Assembly: GCF_964656455.1 (NCBI RefSeq)
Contig: NC_135719.1
Location: forward strand, 134,105,284-134,169,283
Direction of reading: 5' to 3'
DNA length: 64,000 nucleotides
Source: Halichoerus grypus
Taxonomy: Eukaryota; Chordata; Mammalia; Carnivora; Phocidae
Shown here one piece after another: positions 46,635 to 57,170 of this stretch. Within the stretch, counting starts at the first letter, position 1. Each line of letters begins with the position of its first letter. A model generated the notes under the pieces. It was not told the origin of the DNA, made no database searches, and saw nothing but the letters and a program-made list of their open reading frames with translations. The position numbers and the translations under genes are program-made.

Positions 46635-46820
46635 ATGAGCCTGAACACGGCTTCTGCCCAGCTCTTATTTCTGCTTGTTTGTTCTTCTCTCTCATTTTCT
46701 TTAACTGCAGATCAGATATCTCCATGTGGTAGAGAATATGGCAGCTGCAAGCCTAGGCATGACTATCCCATGGTCGGAGTGTTTCTTTTTTCCCTAGTCT
46801 CCATATTTCTTTCCAGGTAA
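46635..46820 (+). other. Small ORF with signal-peptide-like start (unproven)
   Basis: A 61-codon frame whose first about 25 residues look like a secretion signal: a hydrophobic core QLLFLLVCSSLSFSL followed by TADQ, a plausible cleavage region. Two cysteines follow in PCGREYGSCKPRH, and a second hydrophobic run VGVFLFSLVSIFLS lies at the end. The ATG has G at -3. Within it, a strong 3' splice-site-like sequence (TTTAACTGCAG, ending 46710) and a 5' splice-site-like CCAG/GTAAAG (46816/46817) bracket 106 bp that is open in this frame. I recognise no family. Frames of this length arise by chance, so I do not call a gene. Confidence 0.12.
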
Positions 46821-49015
46821 AGGCCTCAGGCCCTGCTTGGTTCTTGAGCTCACTTCTTGAACCTATTGTTATTGTTGGTGGAAAGGGTAGTACTGTTGGT
46901 TGAGACTGGTCCATACCTGTCACTGGGGAGGAGGGGGTGAGGTCATGAGTAAGAGGCTCTCAGGGGTATAGCTCATGGAAGGAGAATGCCACACAGATGA
47001 AAACACCATAGACCAAAACAGAGGGAGCAGAATAATAAAACTTCCACACAGATCTGAAAGATTTCCATTAAAAATAATGTCTCCTTAAGCACTGACAAAT
47101 AATCATTCTCTGGGACGGTCATAATAATTCAAGAGCACTATTAGCATCTGATTTCAAATGATTATAGTATTTGCCCTAAACATTTCAGGTCCGAGGAGGA
47201 ATTCTTATCTTTGCTTTATCTAAACTCCTTTTAAAAATGCTTTCAAGTTTTTACTCCTGTGTGCCATGCACGTGCTGGATATAGGCCTAAAACTGAGAGC
47301 CTTTCCCCCAAACTATGAATTTCTGCTTTGTTCACTGCCACCAGTCCTGGGCCAAAATAGGGAAAACAATATGCAAGCCATCTGATTATTTTGGTTTTCT
47401 CCACTAGGAAATATAGCACTTTGCTTTCAAATTAATAAATGATTAATTAAGATAAAACAGTGTATGTGAGAGTGTAGGGTTTGGCTAGCATTTACTGGAT
47501 TGAGAAGTGGATATGTTAGAGTGTGAGAAAGCTTGACTTGTAGGTCCCAGGGTTTCTGGTAAGTGGCCAGGTTGAGACAAGGGCAAAATGGTTGAGAAAA
47601 CTAGAAATAAAACTGTGAGAAGTATCCAACATGGCAGTTCTTGATGGATGAGTTGTTTTTTAATTTCAATTTTTTTAGCAGACTGTTAAAGGCAGACTTT
47701 TTAATAAAGTTTCTATTAGCATTTGCTGAAATGTGCCAATAGTTGTATTTAAGGAATATAAGAGAACTACCAAATCTGTTAATAGTTTCAAAGTTATCAA
47801 GGAAATAGTAGCCATATGGAATGGGGGTGGGTTTCTTTATTTTTAATGGCTGATAATAATGTCAGCAAAATAAAGGAATTTTTGTGAATATAGAAAGCCA
47901 GTTACACAAGAAGCATAATTTGTTTACTGCTTTGGATCGGTGTCCTAATATAAGAAACTGTTATTCATTAAAATAATATCTTTTTCTTGGCAATAGTCAA
48001 GTACATAAACCCTCCTAGGGTTTTTTTTTTTTTTTTTCCTTGCTATTCACTAATATTTTTATACTCCTGGATTTTTTTAATTGGGGGCTGGATGGAGTGG
48101 AATGGATTAAGTATGATGTCCATGGAGATAAGCATCATTATTTATTTGTTTGTTTAACTAAAAATATTTCCAACAATTAGTATTTTATCCTTAAAGAAAG
48201 GTAGAAATGGCAAGATGCAACTGATTTTGGTGGCAAAGTTTTGGATTGTTATTATAGAAGGCACAGAAAAATCATCTAGGATTCTGTCTATATAAGCAAT
48301 ATTTTTGTAAAATTCTATTTTTTCCAAGTAATAGAGTCAATATCCTTCAGGTATGATGAGATTCCCATAGGGGCTTCAGTGCTCCACTTTCTCATAGGGG
48401 CGAGCCACTAAAAATGACTTTACAATGCTTTCAAGAGAAGGCCTTACACAAAACCTTATAAATGGTTTGTCTCTTGATGTTTTGTACTGATGTGACCTGG
48501 GTTACCCAAAGCTTCACTCTTTTATTGCAGGGTAACTTGTAAGTCTCTAGAGATGTGGTTTTTGTTGAATTTGAAATATGCTCTATGCCAAAGCTGCGAA
48601 ACATAGTTTCAGTGATCCTAAGGTTCCATTCTACTGACATGCATGTGAAGAAAAGCTTGACTCATGCTCTCTGAAATGTAGAAGGTTCGAGGGTACAGAT
48701 TGGCCCGTGCCAGACCCTCTGACCTGTAGCTGACCTTGGCTTGAGCACACAGACCATGTATAACCCAAGGTATGATATTTGTGGATGGACAATGATGGCA
48801 GGAAAATCTATGTTCTTTCTTTTTATATATTCCATTTGATGTCAAAAGTTTTGATACTCTCTACCATTAATAAGGAGGTATAAAGTTACCCTTTCCTGGA
48901 AATTACTCAAAAGCTCAAAAAAGATCCCTAATATTGATACACAACCTAAATTCACCTGAATATTTTTTTGTAATTTGCATAGCATACTGAATTCAGATTA
49001 GTAAACAGAGTATTT
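46821..49015. other. Unassigned sequence
   Basis: No gene or transposon recognised. T runs lie at 48019-48037 and a (TTTG)n patch at 48141-48156. The 47090-47250 part looks single-copy. Confidence 0.4.
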
Positions 49016-49345
49016 ACAGCACCCTGAAAGTCTAGTTTCTTACAGTAAATACACACACACACACACACAGTTTTACAGTATCTACTTCTTTCACTCTGAT
49101 CTTTTTCACTTAAATTTATATTGGTGCATGTTATTCATATTATTATAATAAATGTAGTTAGTTCATTCTTTGTGCTATACACTATGCCATTTTATGAAAA
49201 TATAGAAAATATACATATCACATTCTACTGTTGATGAATGTTTGGGGATTTTGTGCTGCTTCTACATTTTCTTGGTGAGCATCCGTACACATCTCTGTTG
49301 GGCATATACTTCAGAGCGGAATTGCTGGGTTGTAGCATGCGCATA
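49016..49345 (-). mobile_element. Old L1M-type 3' part, minus strand
   Basis: On +: 'TTTTTCACTTAAATTTATATTGG', 'GCATGTTATTCATATTATTA', 'CATCCGTACACATCTCTGTTG' and 'GAGCGGAATTGCTGGGTTGTAG' follow the reversed L1 order. A short CA run lies at 49052-49068. Confidence 0.6.
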
Positions 49346-49691
49346 GTTTCAGCAGTAGTGAATCTTCTGTGAACAGGCCACCAGGACCAGGCAAACTTCC
49401 ATATTAGATGGTGTAGCAGAAGTCCCAGGGTAGCTAAGTTATTGCAGCTCAATCCCCTCCCCAAAGTAACATATGCGTCTGATAATCCCCAGACAGCCCC
49501 AAGATCAAGAGTCACATGCTGTGACTGGACTGAGCCAGCTAGGCACTCAGTGTTTGCTTACTTTATTATCTGTTCCACCCTATAAAAATGAGGGTTTTAC
49601 TGATTTATACACCAGTGTTTCTCCAGCATTTGCAAGTGTGCCAGGCACAGAGTAGACTCTCAGTGAACGATTTAATGAATAAATAACAGGC

Positions 49692-49970
49692 ATTTACATA
49701 TTATTGAAGTTCCGTTGAGAAACAATGTTGTATTAGTTTCAGGTGTACAATATAGTGATTCAACGAGTTTATGTGTCATACTATGCTCACCACCCATGTA
49801 GCTATCATATAACACTATCACAATACCATTGACTATATTTCCTGTGCTGTACCTTTTATTCCCAGAACATTTACTCCATAACTGGAAACCTGTATTTCCA
49901 CTCCTCTTCACCCATTTTGCCCATTCCTCACTCCCTCTCCCCTGGCAAGCACTTGATGAGTAAATGTACT
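49692..49970 (-). mobile_element. L1 3' UTR fragment, minus strand
   Basis: On +: 'TATTAGTTTCAGGTGTACAAT', 'ATAGTGATTCAACGAG', 'CTGTGCTGTACCTTTTATTC', 'CATAACTGGAAACCTGTATTT' and 'CTTCACCCATTTTGCCCATTC'. This is classic L1MA-like 3' UTR wording. Confidence 0.8.
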
Positions 49971-50498
49971 ATATAACTCCATATTTGTATTTTTCACAAA
50001 GTTTTGTATTTCATCCTCAAACAAAGTTCAGGTAGGAAGGAATGAGATTTATATAGTTGACTTTTTCTAAAATAAAATGAGCAGTAGTCCATTCTCTCCA
50101 ATGGCCCTGCTAAATGCTTATACTATGAATCTGATATAGGTGAGTCTTGTTTAATATTAAAATACTATTATTAAATTAATTATTTTTGAGTAGTAATTAT
50201 TGGGATGGCATACTACTGAAGTCTGTCAGGCCTTCCAACTGTGATGAAATCCCTCCTTCTGATGCTGGGCACAGGCATTTCATGTGAAGACCTTGTCCTG
50301 AGGCATTGGAAAGACCATTCAATGTGGAAGAAACTCCCTCAACATTAAACTGCCTCATGTCCTACTGTGTATCTGCTTATTGCCCAAAATCACTGGGTAA
50401 TATGGGAGGTAGAACGTGTGGTCTTCAATGAAAGACAGAGATTGAATGGACCCTAAAGATTTGACAATTTTCCCCTAGGTCACTGAGGAAAGTGATGG
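49971..50498. other. Unassigned sequence
   Basis: No gene or repeat recognised. Confidence 0.4.
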
Positions 50499-50512
50499 AA
50501 TAACCATTTCTT

Positions 50513-50629
50513 TCTTTCTTTCTTTCTTCTTCTTTTTCAAGTGAGCTCTATGCCCAATGTGGGGCTTGAACTCATGATCCAAGATCAAGAGTCCCATGCT
50601 CTATCAACTGAGCCATCCAGGCACACCAA
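50513..50629 (-). mobile_element. CAN SINE, minus strand, short old copy
   Basis: A (CTTT)n tract replaces the usual tail, followed by GAGCTCTATGCCCAATGTGG and a head ending GAGCCATCCAGGCACACC. The TSD is AATAACCATTTCTT (50499-50512) against AATAACTATTTCTT (50630-50643), one mismatch. The CT-rich middle is missing, so it is shorter than its relatives. Confidence 0.88.
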
Positions 50630-50644
50630 AATAACTATTTCTTG

Positions 50645-51264
50645 ATGGCATGGTATAACTAATCTCTCAGCAGCTGGTCAGCAAAGTTATGAAAGCTTGA
50701 TAAACAACAATAAAGAGAAGGGAGTGGGACCATTAGTTTAGGGAGGGTAGGCTGAAATCATCTGTCTATGTAAAACATTATCCAACTAGTCCAGTCTTCT
50801 TTAGAATATAGAGGGTTGCAAATAACATTTATAAATACCAATTTCAACAGTACAATATTATTCCATTAAAATCATCTCCATTTTATAATAAGGCTATGTA
50901 TCTTCAACTTCACATTCCAACCAATAAATAAATAAAATAAAGTAAATAAAATAAGTAAAATAAAGTAAGGCAAAATAATTTTACTTTGTTGTGTTTCTCT
51001 GAATAAAAGAACAATAAAACAAGATAAAAATGATTCACCAAATCAACATTTGGTTGTCAAATTATTTTCAGTTTAACTTCAACATAAAATTATTTTAGGT
51101 AAGTTGCCCTATTATGTAACGTGCTTATTCATTCTATTTCTCTTTGGACTAATAAACCTTTCTTTTTCATATTTTCAGTAATACTAAATTTGTATGGCAT
51201 CGAAATGTTTGATGGTAATATAATCTTCCATGCATATTAGAAATGTTGAATTTTCAAGATTCAT
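50645..51264. other. Unassigned sequence
   Basis: A degenerate (AATAAA/AGTAAA)n patch lies at 50923-50976. Nothing else recognised. Confidence 0.4.
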
Positions 51265-51870
51265 TCAAGCATTTAACTATTACAGAACACCTATTAAGTG
51301 CTTGATACTGTACTGAGATTTACAAAGATAATATTTGACTTCTACACTCAAGTGGCAGGAAAAGACACTACATAACTTACAAGACACTACATAACTTGCA
51401 AGACACTACATAACTTACAAGACAGTGAGAGAGACTCATGTTGAAGTGTGAATAAAGTGACATTCAAGTAATATTATAGAACTGAAATAACAGAGAAGTC
51501 TTCACAAATGAGGTGATATTTGAATGGGTTCTAAAGAAAGAATATAATTTTTCTATATGATAAAGGTTTAGAAGGATATTTCAAGTTGAAGGTTAAAGCA
51601 TGGATTCCTGAAAGAGAAAGGCTTTTACAGGGAAGTGGTTACTATGGCTCAAAATACATGGGTGCATAGTGGCAGATGAGATTCAAATATTAAGTAGTGA
51701 CCAGGCTAGGAAGGGTCCTAAATACCACACCAATGAATTTACATTTTGTTCAGTAAACAGGGAGAAATAACTGATGAATTTTCAAGTAGGGGTTATATAT
51801 CATTTTTAGGAGCAAAAATAAAACTTTAGATATTAAATTAAGACTAGCTTATAAGAAGGGGAAATAACAC
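51265..51870 (-). mobile_element. L2 LINE 3' region, minus strand
   Basis: Reversed L2 order on +: 'GAACACCTATTAAGTGCTTG', 'ATACTGTACTGAGATTTAC', 'CTTCTACACTCAAGTGGCAGG', 'GAGGTGATATTTGAATGGG', 'TAGAAGGATATTTCAAG' and 'AGGAAGGGTCCTAAATACC'. A 19-bp tandem array lies inside. Confidence 0.6.
51362..51425. repeat. 19-bp tandem repeat, 3 copies plus a partial
   Basis: The unit AAGACACTACATAACTTAC occurs at 51362-51380, 51381-51399 (one change, TTGC) and 51400-51418, followed by a partial AAGACAG. It is a local expansion inside L2 sequence. Confidence 0.95.
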
Positions 51871-52004
51871 AAGGAGAAAATTCAGTAGCTGAGTGTGGCT
51901 CTTCAGAAGAGAGAGAATGAAGGCCAGCCATTCTGGATATGGGTCATATAAAGGCCACAAATGTCCTGCCAGAAAACCTGTTATTCACAGAGCTGGCTGA
52001 ATTT

Positions 52005-52005
<1 letters not shown>

Positions 52006-52035
<30 letters not shown>

Positions 52036-52229
52036 AAGGTTTTATTTATTTATTTGACAGAGAGAGAGACAGCGAGAGAGGGAACACAAGCAGGGGGAGT
52101 GGGAGTGGGAGAGGGAGAAGCAGGTTTCCTGCTGAGCAGGGAGCCTGATGCGGGGCTTGATCCCAGGACCCTGGGATCATGACCTGAGCTGAAGGCAGAT
52201 GCTTAACGACTGAGCCACCCAGGCTCCCC
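52006..52229 (-). mobile_element. CAN SINE, minus strand
   Basis: On +: an expanded (TTTA)n (about 52001-52032), TTTTATTTATTTATTTGACAG, and a head ending CGACTGAGCCACCCAGGCTCCC. The 16-bp TSD GAGCTGGCTGAATTTA (51990-52005) against GAGTTGGCTGAATTTA (52230-52245) has one mismatch. Confidence 0.95.
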
Positions 52230-52398
52230 GAGTTGGCTGAATTTAAAGTTTGAGGTAAACAGTTGAATTTTCCTGGAAAATGTATATTCCCATCTTCACA
52301 TCCCAACATTGCGATAGGACTTAAATTGCACATGCTCATGCTGTCAGATGGACCCATAGCCTGAGAGTTCTCTCCAACCTCCAAATACTTTAGACCAA

Positions 52399-52577
52399 CA
52401 GTGCTCACACATTACCATGTACCAGAATCACATGGGGAGGAGTTGGTATATCTTGTCCACACCCGCAGAATTTCTGATTCAGTAGGTCTGGAGTGGGGTC
52501 TAGTAATTTGTCTTATTAGCAAATATCCTGGTGATGCTGATGCTGCTAGTCTAGGGACCACACTTTGAGAACCACTA
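52399..52577 (+). mobile_element. MER5A-like hAT DNA transposon
   Basis: About 180 bp with inverted termini CAGTGCTCACAC and GAGAACCACTA, and interior 'CCAGAATCACATGGGGAGGAG', 'GAATTTCTGATTCAGTAGG' and 'TCTGGAGTGGGGTC', the wording of the nonautonomous MER5A element. Flanking 8-mers are only partly alike, as expected for its age. Confidence 0.85.
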
Positions 52578-52609
52578 ATTGACAAAATTTTGAAGAATGG
52601 ATAGGTATA

Positions 52610-53055
52610 TATTAAAGAAAAAAGAAAAAAATCATATACTTTAGCAAAAATATAGGGATGTGTTTGAAGGATATTCTTTACAGATTTTGTAATAGGAGAG
52701 TCAAATAATGACATCACATAAAAATCCAAAAATAGAGGCTAAATTAATAGAATAATATATCTATAACTGGGTAATATATAAATAATCATCAAAAATAATG
52801 TACAATAATATTTAAAGAAAGAGAAAATGATAGATTATAAATTAAGATAGAAACCATGGTTCTTTTGAATAAAAATATGTCTTTGCTTGTATACATATAC
52901 ATATATAGATACATATATAGAACAAAAGATTAGAAAGATGTCCCAGAATATTAGCAGCAGTGGTCATCTCTGAGTGGAGGAATTTATGAGTTACATTTAT
53001 CTTCTTTTGATTTCGTATGTATTTTCTTAGTATGTCAATAAATACAATTAATCTT
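52610..53055 (+). mobile_element. Old L1 (L1ME-like) 3' end
   Basis: 'GCAGTGGTCATCTCTGAGTGG' followed by 'GAATTTATGAG' and 'ATCTTCTTTTGATTTCG' are typical of ancient L1 3' UTRs, preceded by AT-rich sequence containing 'GTATACATATACATATATAG'. Confidence 0.5.
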
Positions 53056-54295
53056 CAGCTCACGCTACTATCTTTAATATTGATGCAGGGTACGCATTTG
53101 GGTGGATACAAAAGATAAACAACTGACGTCACCATCACTAACCCAGCAGGAAATAGAAAAGGCACTTTGATTGATCAAATTTTGCCCCAAATGAACGGCT
53201 GCATAGCTTTGCTCTTGGCCACTTTAGGGACACAGAAAGACCTGATATAACGTGGAACCCCCTTGGGTTTAACTGACCTTCCATCCAGGCAGCAGGATGA
53301 AATCCCAAGGGAAGACTTTGGACAGACACTCATAACCAAGTATGTGCTGACCATGAGTAGCTCGCATTAATGTCCAGAGGAAATGGAAACACTCCAGGAC
53401 AGGGTCAAGGCCACAGGAAACAGGAAACTAGTCTCCTTGAAGGAAAAGAGATAGAGGATGGGGCAAGCAAAGAAATCCAGGGGGAGATTTAAGGTTCTTA
53501 TGGCATTTCAAATTATGTTAGCTTTACTTTCACACAAAATTGAATTTAGCTGCCAAAAATGAATCTACTCTTTCCTTTTTTTTTTCTTTCAAAATAGTAT
53601 TAAATTTATTTCAACAGGCTGTCTGAGCTATTCAGTTTTGTTATGAGCTGATGAAAATCCATCATCAGCCAATGACAGACCCTGCCTTTCCCTCACTCCA
53701 ATTTAAGGCCTGAGTACAAACAGCTAAAACATTCATGTCAAAAGTCAGGCATGTCAAAGGCAAGTCTTCCTCCACTAAGATTAAAACTTGGCTTCTATTC
53801 CTACAGCCCAGAGTCACCCATCAAGAAATTCACTTTCTTGTCACCTTTCCGAGTGAAGAGCCATTCATTCCATCAGAAAGGTGTGTTAATGTCCCCGAAG
53901 CCAGACACACTCTGGCTCTGATCTCATCTGTCCCCACAGGCTAATCAGAACCAGACTTGATCCGAACTTGACCGGAAGGCCATAGGGAGGAGTGATTGTT
54001 ACTATGGCTCATCGCCTGAACTGTGCCTTTCCTTCTATGCAGTCGAGACTTCAGCAGGGATTTTTCCCAAAATCTATATCCTTTAATCTCCTCTCCACTG
54101 TCACCATATGGCACAGTAATCTGCACTACTGGAATCTAAAAAAATGCAGTGTTTGGTACTTGCCTCTGAAAACCTGGGGTGGGTTAAAATGTTGATAATT
54201 GAGCCCCAGCCGATGCCCACTATATCTGAGTCCCCAGAGATAGGAACAGAAAAGCTGGAGTTTGGAAGGACCCTTCAGGTGATCCTGATGCAATT
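53056..54295. other. Unassigned sequence of more balanced composition
   Basis: Two blocks (53060-53480 and 53620-54200) are less AT-rich than the surroundings and hold several short overlapping frames. I see no domain, transposon or convincing exon chain. Splice-like words such as TGTCCCCACAG (53929-53939) are isolated. Confidence 0.4.
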
Positions 54296-54299
54296 CTGA

Positions 54300-54525
54300 A
54301 TACCACTGACAAAATGGCTAAGCATCTGAGTATCCAATTCAGACAGTCTACAGCTTCTTGATTTTGTGCATTTGGGAAAATCACTCTCTCAGGACCTGTT
54401 TCCTCATCTATAAAACCAAGATAATACTACCTGAATTCCACCTATAATTGTGGGATTCAACTATATGTAAACCACTCAAGCACAGAGCAAGTCAATAAGT
54501 GTTAGTTATTATTATTTATTGTGAT
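54300..54525 (+). mobile_element. MIR SINE
   Basis: 'GGGAAAATCACTCTCTCAGG', 'ACCTGTTTCCTCATCTATAAA', 'TGTGGGATTCAACTATATG' and 'GCAAGTCAATAAGTGTTAG' then 'TTATTATT' follow MIR order. Confidence 0.7.
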
Positions 54526-54875
54526 GATAATATTATTTACAGACGTGGAAGCTTGGTGAAGAAATGATGGATTATTAGAGTAAAACTGAACTCAAATTCC
54601 ACATTTTGTACGTGTGGCTTACAAGAGACCTGGACAAGTCCCTTTAAAAGAGTATTGATTGAATGCCTAACATATGGCAGGTAATATTTTAAATCCTTGG
54701 CAGATACTGATGAATGAGATAAAGAAGTTGCTTACTCTCATGGCTTCCTATTTAGCAGGGGAAAGAAGTAAATAACAAAACACACACAGACATGCACACA
54801 CTTAACAGAATAATTTCAGATCTTGAAAAACCTATGAAGCAGATATAATAAAGCAGATATTTGAATTACTAGAGC

Positions 54876-55070
54876 TGGGGCACCTGTGTGGCTCAGTCGG
54901 TTAAGTGCCTGCCTCTTGGTTTTGTCTCAGGTCATGATAATCAGGATTGTGAGATCAAGTCCCACGTTGGGCTCCATGCTCAGCGTGGAGTCTGCCTGTC
55001 CCTCTCCCTCTGCTCCTACCCCCACTCACATGCTCTTTTTCTCTCTCTCTTTCAAAAAAATAATCTTTAA
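54876..55070 (+). mobile_element. CAN SINE nested in L2
   Basis: Diverged older copy (GGGGCACCTGTGTGGCTCAG, then GTTAAGTGCCTGCCTC). Its A-rich tail has become a long GAAA/GGAA tract. A degenerate flank CTAGAGCT/CTAGAACT may be the TSD. Confidence 0.88.
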
Positions 55071-55148
55071 GAAAAAAAGAGAAAGGAAGGAAGGAAGAAA
55101 GGAAGGAAGGAAGGAAAAAAGAAAGAAAGAGAGAAAGAAAGAAAGAAA

Positions 55149-55213
<65 letters not shown>

Positions 55214-55249
55214 ATTAAAGAAAAAGAAGGAAGGAAGGAAGGAAGGACG
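55071..55249. repeat. (GAAA)n/(GGAA)n tract grown from a SINE tail
   Basis: About 180 bp of purine-only repeats: GGAA units, then a long GAAA run, then GGAA again. It creates artefactual Lys/Arg/Glu frames. Confidence 0.95.
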
Positions 55250-55380
55250 GTCTAGAACTAGGTAGGAGATAACCTTGGATTAGGTGGCCTAAAGTATTCC
55301 AGAGAAGGTCAAATTTGAGCAGATCCTGAATGATAAGAAGGACACAGCCACATGAAAGAAGATATTTAGTATATGTATTC

Positions 55381-56092
55381 AAAATGGCTTATCACAGGTG
55401 ATGCTAACCTTGACCACTTGGTTAAAGTAGTATTTGCCAGGTTTCTACCGTGTAAAAGTACTATTTTCCCCTTGCCAGTAATTGATTCTATGGAATTAAG
55501 TGACTAGGTTCAGCTCACTTCTTCTAGCAATATAATACTAGGAGAAAACCTCATTCCAACGGCAAACAGGCAAGAACAGTTCAACAAGAAAAGGATTGGG
55601 TGTAAACTTATAGAACAAAATTCCCATCCTGAATTACACTTTGGATGATCTTAAATTTATAGAAGATAAACATTTGACTTCATGATTACCATAAAGCCCC
55701 AGACAAGCTATTTCATGATCTTGCCAAGGTTTGCTAAAGTGGAAATCCTTGTCATTCTTAAGGCTTCTTTACTTCTTCCCATCAATTCATGTAAAATGAT
55801 ATGTTCCTTCTGCTCAGCACTTACTTAGGACGTAGTTGGACAAACCACAAATATGGTCTTTGACACAGGTTCATCGCTCAGACGAGGCATCCAGATGTCA
55901 CCTGCATGCATAGCAGAAACCAGGTGAAACAGGAAAACAGTTAAGAAAAACTGAGTAAACTCACATAAACCAAAATCTAATTCATGAATGTGCTTCTACC
56001 TGTTCATTCATTCCAATCCAACTCTATAATTTTGAAAAATTCTGAAGAGCATTTTCCCCCAACTATTGATATATGTTTTAAAATTACCAAAT
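55381..56092. other. Unassigned sequence
   Basis: No gene or repeat recognised. Confidence 0.4.
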
Positions 56093-56280
56093 CAATGGTT
56101 CTCAAACTCTAGAGTATATTAGAATTTCCTGGAGGACCTGTTTAAAGCACAGGTTGCTAAACCACACCCCAGTCGTTGAATCAGAAGGTCTGGGGTAGGG
56201 ACCAAGAATTTGGATTTCTGGCAAGTTCCCAGGTGATGTTGATGTTGCTTATTACAAGGATTACTTTTGGACAACCATTG
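56093..56280 (+). mobile_element. MER5A-like hAT DNA transposon
   Basis: Starts CAATGGTTCTCAAACTC and ends near GGACAACCATTG. Interior 'GAATTTCCTGGAGGACCTG', 'GAATCAGAAGGTCTGGGGTAG' and 'TTCCCAGGTGATGTTGATG' match the MER5A wording. It is a second copy of the family found at 52399, in the same orientation. Confidence 0.85.
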
Positions 56281-56357
56281 CCCTAGATAAATTATTGAAT
56301 GCTCAGTCTTATGAGTTTAAGGTTTCACGGGTTATAGTTTTTAAAAAGATATATGTG

Positions 56358-56565
56358 GGGGTGCCTGGGTGGCATAGTCGGTTGAGTGTTCATTTCTTGG
56401 TTTTGGTTCGGGTGGTGATCTCAGGGCAGTGAGATGGAGCCCTGCCTGGAGCTCCATTTTCAGCACGGAGTCTGCTTGAGATTCTCTCTCCCTCTGCTCC
56501 TCTTGTTCATGCTTTCTCTCTCTGTCTATCTAAAATAAATAAATAATTCTTTCAAAAATAAAAAT
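56358..56565 (+). mobile_element. CAN SINE
   Basis: Full-length older subfamily (GTTGAGTGTTCATTTC). A perfect 15-bp TSD, AAAAAGATATATGTG, lies at 56343-56357 and 56566-56580. Confidence 0.94.
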
Positions 56566-56700
56566 AAAAAGATATATGTGATTGGATGATGTTTGGAAAT
56601 AAAGGTGGTAAAAAGTCAAAAGCTCACTCTCAGTTTGGGACAACTCTAACCGACAACCCAGTGTCTGAGTTCACTGTGGGTTTAGCTAGGGCATAGGTTG

Positions 56701-57166
56701 TGATGGGGCTCAGGACAAATATGGCAACTTGGCACACCAAATATTTTAAACAGAAGGAGTTTAAGAAGATGGCAGAAGCAGAATGGTCCTTATGACCTCT
56801 TTCCCCCTTTCATCCTTTTTCCCTGAAACAGGATATTAAAACCTTCCTGTGAGAGGTGCCCTCCCTCTAAAGACAAAGGGACACCAAGAAGAATCCAAAC
56901 AAACAGGCCTTGCTCAGTTTCCCCCAGTTTGCTGTAATTACCTCATTCTCCCACCTGTCCTATCCCCCCATGACTGTGCGCTGTTCAGCAAATTGAACAT
57001 TAAAGTACATCAATCAGACTATTCATTTCCTAATGAAGACTCCTGTGTCATGAAAAACTGAAATAAATTTGCATGCTTTTCTTCTGCAAGTCTGTCTTTG
57101 TCAGTTTAAATTTCAGATCCATCCCAGGACCCTAAGAGGTATGAGCAAACGTTCTCCTTCTCTCCA
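56701..57166 (+). mobile_element. Solo LTR of an endogenous retrovirus (class I-like)
   Basis: A 466-bp element starting TGATGGGGCTC and ending CTCTCCA, flanked by the identical 4-mer GTTG at 56697-56700 and 57167-57170; 4-bp duplications are usual for gammaretrovirus-like (ERV1) insertions. A TATA-like ATATTAAAA lies near 56833-56841, and an AATAAA polyadenylation signal at 57062-57067 is followed by a GT-rich region, giving the U3-R-U5 order on +. No internal retroviral genes flank it, so it is a recombined solo LTR. The family name is not known to me. Confidence 0.75.
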
Positions 57167-57170
57167 GTTG

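Larger units (their letters stand above)
54645..55380 (-). mobile_element. L2 LINE 3' region split by a CAN SINE
   Basis: Reversed L2 wording on +: 'TGAATGCCTAACATATGGC', 'AGATACTGATGAATGAGAT', 'TACTCTCATGGCTTCCTATTT'. It resumes after the SINE and its tail at 55250 with 'GTATTCCAGAGAAGGTCAAAT' and 'TTTGAGCAGATCCTGAATG'. Confidence 0.6.

Noticed and set aside
51362..51425. CRISPR-like direct repeats
   Set aside because: The units are contiguous with no spacers, and the host is a mammal.
53929..53945. Splice-acceptor-like TGTCCCCACAG
   Set aside because: Isolated: no matching donor, coding frame or exon chain is visible on either side.
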